Shown: one piece after another, positions 1 to 5,160 of the stretch
Numbering within the stretch: position 1 is the first letter of the stretch
How the letters are laid out: each line of letters opens with the position of its first letter
From: Armatimonadota bacterium
GTDB taxonomy: Bacteria > Armatimonadota > Zipacnadia > Zipacnadales > FEN-943
DNA: 5,160 nt
NCBI GenBank assembly: GCA_029777735.1
Contig: JAKORR010000426.1
Span: 1-5,160 of the forward strand
Direction of reading: 5' to 3'
Notes under the pieces: model-generated
Databases searched by the model: none
What the model was told of the DNA's origin: nothing
Seen by the model: only the letters and a program-made list of their open reading frames with translations
Position numbers and translations under genes: made by a program

Positions 1-1
1 C

Positions 2-502
2 ATGCGGCGCGATGTGGAGGCTATCGCGGTTTGGAGCGGCTGGGAGCTATCCACACCGTCCTTCACGCAGGAGTCGCCCGGGGTGTCCTCAAGCTTTCGG
101 GTGACGGGTGGGGCGCCCGGGTCGCAGCTAACGGTATGGCCCTTCGTTGCAGCACTGGCTGAGCGAAGAAGGATTGCGGTATCTTATGTGGGCCCCGGAA
201 CGCCTGGGCAGGGCCGGTTCGAAAACCAACACGTGACAGTGAACTGGCAGGCAACCACGGCGGGGATTACGTACACCGTGGAAGTCAAGCGTCTGGGCTT
301 CCGCACACTTGAGGAATTGTCGGCGCCGCCGCCGGCGGCCTTGGTGGCGGTGCAACGCAGAATTCCCTGGGCGAGTATTGCGGGCCTATTAGCGCTTGCC
401 CTATCGGCGGGAATGATGACATACTATCTAGCGCGGCGCGTCATGCTGTCTCAGCAAGTGACCAACAGCCCGTCCGCAGAGGAGGAAGGCGTCCGTGATT
501 GA
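2..502 (+). CDS. Single-span membrane protein of unknown function, possibly 5'-partial
   Basis: I do not recognise a family. The reading frame is open from the first bases of the window; an ATG at base 2 may be an internal Met, so the true start may lie outside. As read, 166 residues: residues about 1-105 are soluble and look beta-rich (alternating stretches such as HVTVNW at 77-82 and YTVEV at 91-95, with many Gly/Pro/Thr). A Pro/Ala linker follows (about 108-117), then one hydrophobic helix (about 121-143, flanked by Arg-Arg at 119-120 and 145-146), then a short acidic tail (SAEEEGVRD). The helix is a likely membrane anchor; flanking charges do not settle topology. No signal peptide is visible at this N-terminus. 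The stop overlaps the start of the next gene by 8 bases, so the two are probably translationally coupled and the protein may act with the ATPases, for example as a membrane adaptor; that is inference. The frame is intact and the coupling supports a real gene. Confidence 0.72.
   Translation: MRRDVEAIAVWSGWELSTPSFTQESPGVSSSFRVTGGAPGSQLTVWPFVAALAERRRIAVSYVGPGTPGQGRFENQHVTVNWQATTAGITYTVEVKRLGFRTLEELSAPPPAALVAVQRRIPWASIAGLLALALSAGMMTYYLARRVMLSQQVTNSPSAEEEGVRD
480..485 (+). promoter_or_regulatory. Ribosome binding site deciding the GTG start at 495
   Basis: A perfect AGGAGG lies 9 bases before the GTG at 495, inside the end of the upstream gene. It supports this non-ATG start, because the first in-frame ATG would remove the conserved N-terminal domain with the KASD motif. 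Confidence 0.75.
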
Positions 503-1679
503 CTGGCGGGAGCTTGTTAAGTGGGGGGCCGAACAAAAGGCCTCTGACGTATTCTTCAAGCCCGGTTCGCACCCGGCAGTGCGGGTGAAGGGCCAGATCC
601 AGCTCGTGGACGGCTGGCCGGAGTTGACGCCTCAGGACACGGAGGACATAACCCGGGGTATGCTGTCCGACCGCGAGTGGGAGCGTTTCCTTGACTACCC
701 AGAGAAAGACGTGGGAATGACCATCGAGGGCGTGTGCCGCCTCCGAATCAACATTTACAAGGAGCGCGACCATATCGCCCTGGTCATGCGAATCATCCCC
801 ATTGTCGTCCAGACGATAGCGGATCTGGACCTCCCTCCTGTCCTGGCCGACATATCGATGTACCCGCAGGGCATGGTGCTGGTCACAGGGCCTACCGGCT
901 GCGGCAAATCGACCACGCTGGCGGCGATGATTGACCACGTCAACAAGAATCGCCGCGCCCACATAGTAACGATCGAGGACCCCATAGAGTACGTGCATAG
1001 CGACATAAAGGGCATCGTGTCTCAGCGAGCTGTCGGGATTGACACCGCCAGCTTCCAGGACTCGCTCAAGTACACCATGCGCCAAAGTCCAGACGTGATC
1101 CTCATCGGCGAGATGCGCGACGTGGAAACCATGGCAGTCGCCATGCAGGCCGCCGAGACGGGCCACTTGGTGTTCTCTACTGTCCACACCACATCGGCCT
1201 ACGACACTATGGAACGTATCATCAACATGTTCCCGCCACACGAGAAGCCCCAGATCTGTTTGCGACTGAGCCAGTCGTTGAGGGCAGTACTCTCGCAATC
1301 GCTGGTTCCTCGGGCGGACGCAGTGGGCCGAGCAGCAGCTATGGAAATCATGACCGTGACGCCCACAATTCAAAAGCTTATCGAAGAGGGCAAGACCTCC
1401 GAGATGTACGACGTCATCGCTGAGGGACAGCACTGGGGCATGCAGACTAAGAACCAGGCGCTCTTCAGGCTGTACATAGACGGAGTTATCGACGAGGAGA
1501 CCGCGATGTTCTACGCCGGCAACCGCACCGAGATGCGACAGATGATCCGGCGCTTCGAGATGGAAAAGGCCGATGAAGAGCGCAGGCAGCGCGAGATAGA
1601 ACGGCGGCGGGCGCGGGCAGCTGCACCGACTGCTCCAACGCAAACCGCGCCGCCCAGTGCAGAGGAAGGCACCGCCTAG
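495..1679 (+). CDS. PilT/PilU-family type IV pilus retraction ATPase, divergent, PilU-like C-terminus
   Basis: Hexameric cytoplasmic ATPase of the type II/IV secretion superfamily, expected to drive or assist pilus retraction at the inner-membrane base. The N-terminal PAS-like domain (1 to about 105) has the family KASD motif (15-18). The RecA-like core shows Walker A GPTGCGKST (132-140, Lys138), an Asp box TIEDPIEYVH (159-168, Glu161), an atypical Walker B VILIGEMRD (201-209, catalytic Glu206) and a His box TGHLVFSTVH (222-231), so ATP hydrolysis should be intact. The canonical PilT retraction motif AIRNLIRE is replaced by TIQKLIEE (291-298). The segment NQALFRLYIDG (320-330), then an Asn-Arg region and an Arg-rich end, resembles PilU more than PilT. 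A charged, probably helical tail (355-374) and an Ala/Pro/Thr-rich end extend it to 394 residues, longer than typical PilT (about 345) and near PilU. The segment around 72-92 is degenerate relative to its paralogues (CRLRIN for GRFRVN). GTG start, good ribosome binding site. PilU assignment is tentative; family assignment is firm. Confidence 0.93.
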   Translation: MIDWRELVKWGAEQKASDVFFKPGSHPAVRVKGQIQLVDGWPELTPQDTEDITRGMLSDREWERFLDYPEKDVGMTIEGVCRLRINIYKERDHIALVMRIIPIVVQTIADLDLPPVLADISMYPQGMVLVTGPTGCGKSTTLAAMIDHVNKNRRAHIVTIEDPIEYVHSDIKGIVSQRAVGIDTASFQDSLKYTMRQSPDVILIGEMRDVETMAVAMQAAETGHLVFSTVHTTSAYDTMERIINMFPPHEKPQICLRLSQSLRAVLSQSLVPRADAVGRAAAMEIMTVTPTIQKLIEEGKTSEMYDVIAEGQHWGMQTKNQALFRLYIDGVIDEETAMFYAGNRTEMRQMIRRFEMEKADEERRQREIERRRARAAAPTAPTQTAPPSAEEGTA

Positions 1680-1683
1680 GAGG
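1678..1683 (+). promoter_or_regulatory. Ribosome binding site overlapping the upstream stop codon; decides the TTG start at 1693
   Basis: AGGAGG begins on the second base of the TAG that ends the first ATPase gene (1677-1679) and lies 9 bases before the TTG at 1693. This favours the TTG over the in-frame ATG at 1732, which has no comparable site and would remove the first 13 residues. A terminating ribosome covers this site, which fits coupled translation. Confidence 0.72.
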
Positions 1684-1692
1684 CGATAGGCC

Positions 1693-2778
1693 TTGGCGCT
1701 AGGCTACGTACTTGACGACCTGTTGAGCCAGATGCCGCAGGTGAATGCGTCGGATTGTCATCTGCGTGTTGGCGAACCCCCGATTTTCAGAATCCACGGC
1801 GATCTGAAGCGGCTCGACTACCCTGTGTTAGAGCATGATGACGTGCCTGAGCTAACGTACGCCATCATGAGCGAGAATCAGCAACGCAGGTTGGAGGAGC
1901 GCCTGGTGTTGGATATGGCGCACGAGATTCCGGGCGTCGGGCGATACCGAGTGAACTGTTTCTTTCAGCAAGGGCATCTGAGCGCCGTCATGCGTCTGAT
2001 TCCGTGGCAGATTCAGACCATCGACGACATGGCTTTGCCCCAGATCTTGAAGGACTTCGCGTTGGCACCGCGTGGTCTGTTCCTGGTGACAGGGCCGACA
2101 GGGTCTGGCAAGTCCACCACCCTGGCGGCGATGATCGACCACATCAACACACATCGTCGGGCGCACATTATCACTATCGAGGATCCCATTGAGTTCGTGC
2201 ACGAGGACAAGAGTAGCGCCATTGAGCAACGCGAGGTGGGCCAAGACACAACTAGCTTCTCGGAAGCGCTGCGCCACGTCGTGCGCGCCACGCCCGACGT
2301 CATCCTCGTCGGCGAGATGCGTGACCTTGAGACCATGGCCTTGGCCATCACGGCGGCGGAAACCGGCCACCTTGTTTTCGCCACCGTGCACACGACCGAC
2401 ACGATGCAGACGGTTGACCGTATCGTGGACGTATTCCCCCCCGAGCAGCAGCAGCAGGTGCGCATGCAGCTCTCAGTGGCGCTGGTCGGGGTCGTGTCGC
2501 AGGCGCTGCTGCCGACCAAGGGGCACCCAGGTCGGATACCCGCCTTCGAAATCATGCGGTGTACTCCCGCCATCCGCGCGGTCATCCGCGAGGGTAAGAC
2601 GCACATGATCTACAACCTGATCCAAGGCGGGCGGGAGGAGGGAATGATTGTTCTTGACCAGTACCTCGCGGCCCTGGTCAAGCGGGATCTCGTCGAGTAC
2701 GAGCAGGCGCTAGCCAGGTCGTCGTATCCCAAGGAGTTCGCGCGCCGCTGCGGGCGATCCGAAACGGCGGCCGACTAG
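1693..2778 (+). CDS. pilT: PilT-family type IV pilus retraction ATPase (second paralogue)
   Basis: Predicted cytoplasmic hexameric motor for pilus retraction. At 361 residues it is close to standard PilT length. N-terminal PAS-like domain with NASD (18-21) and the family strand GRYRVN (83-88). ATPase core: Walker A GPTGSGKST (134-142, Lys140), Asp box TIEDPIEFVH (161-170, Glu163), Walker B VILVGEMRDLETM (203-215, Glu208), His box TGHLVFATVH (224-233). VDRIVDVFPP (241-250) and QQQQVRMQLS (252-261) are typical of PilT. The retraction motif is AIRAVIRE (293-300), two substitutions from canonical AIRNLIRE, followed by GKTHMIYNLIQGG. The C-terminus is short, without the long tails of its two neighbours. 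It lies 13 bases after the first ATPase gene and 35 bases before the third, in the same operon. TTG start, chosen from the ribosome binding site. All catalytic residues are present, so it is probably active. Whether this or the next gene is the functional main PilT cannot be told from sequence alone. Confidence 0.95.
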   Translation: MALGYVLDDLLSQMPQVNASDCHLRVGEPPIFRIHGDLKRLDYPVLEHDDVPELTYAIMSENQQRRLEERLVLDMAHEIPGVGRYRVNCFFQQGHLSAVMRLIPWQIQTIDDMALPQILKDFALAPRGLFLVTGPTGSGKSTTLAAMIDHINTHRRAHIITIEDPIEFVHEDKSSAIEQREVGQDTTSFSEALRHVVRATPDVILVGEMRDLETMALAITAAETGHLVFATVHTTDTMQTVDRIVDVFPPEQQQQVRMQLSVALVGVVSQALLPTKGHPGRIPAFEIMRCTPAIRAVIREGKTHMIYNLIQGGREEGMIVLDQYLAALVKRDLVEYEQALARSSYPKEFARRCGRSETAAD

Positions 2779-2783
2779 AGTGG

Positions 2784-2799
2784 GTCGGCTTCCGCCGGC
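2784..2799 (+). other. Small inverted repeat (hairpin) abutting the next ribosome binding site
   Basis: In the 35-base gap between the second and third ATPase genes, GTCGGC (2784-2789) can pair with GCCGGC (2794-2799) around a TTCC loop: six pairs, one of them a G-U wobble. No T-run follows, so it is not an intrinsic terminator. It ends one base before the GGAGG at 2801-2805 and could influence ribosome access. It could also be a chance product of high GC content. Confidence 0.35.
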
Positions 2800-2800
2800 T

Positions 2801-2805
2801 GGAGG
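2801..2805 (+). promoter_or_regulatory. Ribosome binding site for the third ATPase gene
   Basis: GGAGG lies 8 bases before the ATG at 2814. It selects this ATG over the in-frame ATG at 2829 (Met6), which lacks a site at proper spacing. Confidence 0.7.
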
Positions 2806-2813
2806 CAAGTGTC

Positions 2814-3992
2814 ATGGCTCACTACAGCATGGCGAAGCTGTTGGAGTTTACGGTCAAACAAAACGCCTCGGACCTCGTCTTGAAGACCGGCTCGCCCCCA
2901 ATCCTGCGAATCAACGGTGACCTTGTGCGTCTCAAGTCAGAGCCTCTGAAGGGCGAGGACACCCGCGAGATTTCCTACCAAATCCTCACCGAGGAGCAGA
3001 TCAGCAAATTCGAGGACCAGTTGGAGCTTGACATGGCTTATCAGGTGCCGGGGCTGGCCCGCTTCCGCGTGAATCTCTTGGTCCAACGTGGCAGGGTCAG
3101 CACCGCAGCGCGAGTTATTCCCTTCCAGATCAAGACTATTGAGGACCTCAACCTGCCCGAGATCGTGCCACACCTGTGCGAATACCCGCGCGGCCTGGTA
3201 CTTGTGACGGGGCCGACGGGCTCGGGCAAATCCACCACCCAGGCGGCAATGATCGACTACATCAACGAACGGAAGCCCGTGCACATAGTCACCGTCGAGG
3301 ACCCTGTGGAGTTTATCCATCCCGACAAGCAGGCGCTGATCAACCAGCGCGAACTGGGGCAGGACACGCTGAGCTTCGCGGATGCTCTTAAGTACGTTTT
3401 GCGGCAGGACCCGGACGTGATCCTGATCGGCGAGATGCGCGACCTGGAGACGATTGGGCTTGCCATCACGGCTGCCGAAACAGGGCACCTCGTCTTCGGC
3501 ACTCTCCATACCGTGGACGCCGTGCAGACGGTGGACCGCATCATAGACGTGTTTCCGCCGTACCAGCAGCAGCAGGTGCGCATGCAGTTGTCCGTCAACT
3601 TGGTAGGAGTTCTCTCCCAGACCCTGGTGAAGACGGCAGACCTGAACGGCCGTGTGGCCGCCTTCGAGACCATGGAGGCCATCGCGTCCATTCGCAACCT
3701 GATACGCGAGGCGAAAACCCACCAGATACGCTCGATGATTCAGACGGGCGCCAAGCGTGGGATGTTCGTCCTCGACCAGAACCTGGCTGCCCTGGTCGTG
3801 GACGGCATAGCCGATTATGAGTCCGCCCGTGACAAGGCGGTGGACCCGCTGGAATTCGACGACATGGTTAGAGCCAAGAAGCCCGAGTTGGTCGAGGCTC
3901 ATCAGTCGACTGAAAAGCAGCGCGCCAGCCGGGAGGGCCAGGGCATCGTGGTGGAAGAAGCCGAGACAGACAGCGACGCAGCAGGGGTCTAG
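2814..3992 (+). CDS. pilT: PilT-family type IV pilus retraction ATPase (third paralogue, most canonical)
   Basis: Predicted cytoplasmic hexameric ATPase powering pilus retraction. The N-terminal domain has NASDLVLKTGSPP (17-29) and ARFRVN (82-87). Core motifs: Walker A GPTGSGKST (133-141, Lys139), Asp box TVEDPVEFIH (160-169, Glu162), Walker B VILIGEMRDLET (202-213, Glu207), His box TGHLVFGTLH (223-232). The retraction motif SIRNLIRE (292-299) differs from canonical AIRNLIRE at only the first residue and is followed by AKTHQIRSMIQTG, a strongly PilT-like stretch; this makes it the best PilT candidate of the three. Position 143 is Gln (TTQAAM) where both paralogues have Leu. A 40-residue hydrophilic tail (about 352-392, basic then acidic, ending EEAETDSDAAGV) extends it to 392 residues, beyond normal PilT length; its role is unknown. 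It aligns nearly without gaps with the second paralogue and is closer to it than to the first, suggesting a more recent duplication of that pair. The next gene begins 15 bases after the stop. Confidence 0.96.
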   Translation: MAHYSMAKLLEFTVKQNASDLVLKTGSPPILRINGDLVRLKSEPLKGEDTREISYQILTEEQISKFEDQLELDMAYQVPGLARFRVNLLVQRGRVSTAARVIPFQIKTIEDLNLPEIVPHLCEYPRGLVLVTGPTGSGKSTTQAAMIDYINERKPVHIVTVEDPVEFIHPDKQALINQRELGQDTLSFADALKYVLRQDPDVILIGEMRDLETIGLAITAAETGHLVFGTLHTVDAVQTVDRIIDVFPPYQQQQVRMQLSVNLVGVLSQTLVKTADLNGRVAAFETMEAIASIRNLIREAKTHQIRSMIQTGAKRGMFVLDQNLAALVVDGIADYESARDKAVDPLEFDDMVRAKKPELVEAHQSTEKQRASREGQGIVVEEAETDSDAAGV

Positions 3993-3997
3993 GGGGC

Positions 3998-4003
3998 AAG
4001 AGG
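3998..4003 (+). promoter_or_regulatory. Ribosome binding site for the Cys-rich membrane protein gene
   Basis: AAGAGG lies 4 bases before the ATG at 4008, slightly close. A second G-rich run (AGGGGG, 3991-3996) at 11 bases may serve instead; it overlaps the preceding TAG. Confidence 0.5.
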
Positions 4004-4007
4004 ACCA

Positions 4008-5114
4008 ATGGCGGGTGCGCCTTACCGGCGTCAAACACCAAGTTCAGCGGGTCAGGAAGCCACTAGCCTGCTTGAGGCTTGGTGCAACACTCTGCTCAAA
4101 CTGAGTATCCTGACCCTCATCGTCGCCTATGGCTACTACGCCTGGGCTATCATAGGCGGCTATCTGTCGCGCCCTGTCGATGCCCGCATCATGTCGAACC
4201 TGCACCTCATGGGTCTGGCCTTGACGGTTGCGGGCGGCGTGGGGACCCTTTGCCTAATCCTGCTTACCCTGGACGAGGTGGCCTGGACGGTTCTAGCGGG
4301 GCTGGTGGGCGCGGGCATGTTGTTCGGCACGCCGGTGCTGATTGCCAGCTACTCGCGAGGCGCCCAGTCTGCTTCGGTCGCGGTGGTGAGCCACTACACC
4401 GCGCTCGCCGGCGAGGTAATGCTGGGGCTTGTGTTGCTGCGGGTTCTTTACGAGATCGGCGTATACGTGCGCACGGGCCCCAGGACCAAGCTCCAGGAAG
4501 AGAAGGACGCCGAGAAGCTGAGGCGCAAGGGCGCCATCACCGCCAAGCTTTGGGCGCGTTGCTGGGATATGCCCTACTGCCACGAGTCCGTGCGGGACGA
4601 GTGTCCGGCGTACAAGGCGCGAAAGACGTGCTGGAGGTTCGGCTACGGTTGCATGTGTCATCCCAGGATGATCGAGGCGATGATCCGCGCGTCCACGCAG
4701 GGCGCGACGGCTGTGGCTAAGGCACGGCAGGCTGATTACGTCCGCTCGGACTTGTCAGCCGACGCTGCCCTCAAGCCGGATGAGCGCACCATCCCCTGTA
4801 CCAAGTGCGCCGTCTTCACCGAGCATCAACGGCAGAAGTTCCGCATCATCAACCCACTGGTGATTGTGGGTATTGTGGTAGGGTTGATCGTCGGCTACAA
4901 GCCTGTCATGGTGCTTTACGCGGCCTTTGTTGCTTTGTTGTCCAGGTTGGCAGCTCGGTTCACGCTTTCTGACCAAGTGAATCCGGCCGAATGGTTCCGC
5001 TATCTCGACTCGCCTACGGTGCGGATTTTCTTTTATGTGATTGTGGGCACGTTGCTTCTGGCCTATGTACTGAAGGCCGTGGAGTACTTGATTCTCACCA
5101 AGAAGTGGATCTAG
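4008..5114 (+). CDS. Seven-span membrane protein with a Cys-rich (two-CW-like) cytoplasmic loop
   Basis: A 368-residue integral membrane protein of uncertain function. Hydrophobic segments lie at about 31-50, 65-87, 91-114, 128-152, 282-297, 299-317 and 338-358, giving roughly seven spans. The large loop at about 153-280 starts with a strongly basic stretch (155-184), so it is probably cytoplasmic with the N-terminus also inside. In the loop, Cys-Trp occurs twice (185-186 and 208-209) within C-W-x4-C-x7-C-P-A-Y-x7-C-W-x5-C-x-C-H, ligand candidates being Cys185, 191, 199, 208, 215, 217 and His218. A further C-x2-C lies at 264-267. The spacing resembles the two-CW Cys-rich motif seen beside bacterial sensory domains; binding of metal or an iron-sulfur cluster is plausible but not shown. 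No kinase, cyclase or chemotaxis domain is fused. It follows the third ATPase gene by 15 bases, in the same operon, suggesting a role at the membrane with the pilus motors. It does not look like PilC: the platform protein has three spans and no Cys cluster. Confidence 0.88.
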   Translation: MAGAPYRRQTPSSAGQEATSLLEAWCNTLLKLSILTLIVAYGYYAWAIIGGYLSRPVDARIMSNLHLMGLALTVAGGVGTLCLILLTLDEVAWTVLAGLVGAGMLFGTPVLIASYSRGAQSASVAVVSHYTALAGEVMLGLVLLRVLYEIGVYVRTGPRTKLQEEKDAEKLRRKGAITAKLWARCWDMPYCHESVRDECPAYKARKTCWRFGYGCMCHPRMIEAMIRASTQGATAVAKARQADYVRSDLSADAALKPDERTIPCTKCAVFTEHQRQKFRIINPLVIVGIVVGLIVGYKPVMVLYAAFVALLSRLAARFTLSDQVNPAEWFRYLDSPTVRIFFYVIVGTLLLAYVLKAVEYLILTKKWI

Positions 5115-5139
5115 GGGCGGTAGATTCCTCGCCCTTATC

Positions 5140-5160
5140 ATGTTGTTGTCGCTAGGCAGG
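5140..5160 (+). CDS. Possible start of a further gene, cut by the window end
   Basis: An ATG at 5140 opens a frame of seven codons (MLLSLGR) to the window end. The hydrophobic start would suit a signal peptide or membrane helix and continue the same-strand layout. No proper ribosome binding site precedes it (the nearest G-rich run, 5114-5120, is about 20 bases away), so this is weak. Confidence 0.18.

Noticed and set aside
441..1643. 400-codon open frame on the minus strand opposite the first ATPase gene
   Set aside because: The plus strand has an unmistakable ATPase with all family motifs. The antisense translation is His/Leu/Val/Arg-rich with no recognisable motif, as expected for the complement of a GC-rich gene with biased third positions.
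2013..2606. Minus-strand open frame of 197 codons opposite the second ATPase gene
   Set aside because: Shadow of the sense gene; Arg/Ser/Thr/Cys-rich composition and no supporting start site or motif.
2937..4034. 365-codon open frame on the minus strand opposite the third ATPase gene
   Set aside because: Same reasoning: it lies opposite a clear PilT gene, resembles the other antisense translations in composition and has no domain signature. Its similarity to the antisense frames opposite the other copies is explained by the paralogy of the sense genes.
4079..4720. 213-codon plus-strand frame inside the membrane protein gene
   Set aside because: Out-of-frame translation rich in Arg, Gly and His. 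The overlapping frame gives well-formed membrane helices and an ordered Cys motif, so that one is the real gene.
5114..5135. Possible terminator: GGGCG (5115-5119) pairing with CGCCC (5130-5134) after the last full gene
   Set aside because: The stem is only five pairs with a ten-base loop, and the following bases (TTATCATG) are not a T-run; too weak to call.
1..5160. CRISPR arrays, tRNA or rRNA genes, insertion sequences, attachment sites
   Set aside because: Nothing resembling regularly spaced repeats, tRNA arms, transposase motifs or terminal inverted repeats was seen; the window is almost wholly protein-coding.

Overview
The window is a compact, fully plus-strand gene cluster of at least five genes. 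Its core is three consecutive, clearly paralogous PilT/PilU-family ATPases, the motors that power type IV pilus retraction. They are flanked by a single-span membrane protein (upstream, possibly cut by the window edge) and a multi-span membrane protein carrying a cysteine cluster of the 'two-CW' type (downstream). The DNA is GC-rich (about 60% by eye). Starts are a mix of ATG, GTG and TTG, each with a readable purine-rich Shine-Dalgarno sequence, so the source is a bacterium. Type IV pili with several tandem retraction ATPases suggest a diderm or deep-branching lineage. I cannot place the phylum from the sequence alone; Armatimonadota- or Chloroflexota-like organisms are guesses only.

Layout: 2-502, C-terminal part or all of a small protein ending in one transmembrane helix. 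495-1679, divergent PilT/PilU-family ATPase whose C-terminal half resembles PilU; it starts with GTG and overlaps the upstream gene by 8 bases. 1693-2778, PilT-like ATPase starting with TTG, whose ribosome binding site overlaps the preceding stop codon. 2814-3992, the most PilT-like of the three. 4008-5114, a predicted 7-span membrane protein with a large Cys-rich cytoplasmic loop. 5115-5160 is too short to interpret, though a weak possible start of another gene lies at 5140. The longest gap between the five genes is 35 bases; I see no convincing promoter or terminator inside the cluster, so it reads as one operon.

How the genes may work together (inference): PilT-type hexamers pull on the pilus base from the cytoplasm. 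Three non-identical motors co-expressed with two membrane proteins suggest either a set of motors with divided roles (PilT plus PilU-like helper) or hetero-assemblies. The Cys-rich membrane protein could supply a metal- or redox-dependent input, or could be an unrelated passenger. No extension ATPase (PilB), platform protein (PilC), pilin or secretin is present in the window, so the partner machinery must be encoded elsewhere.
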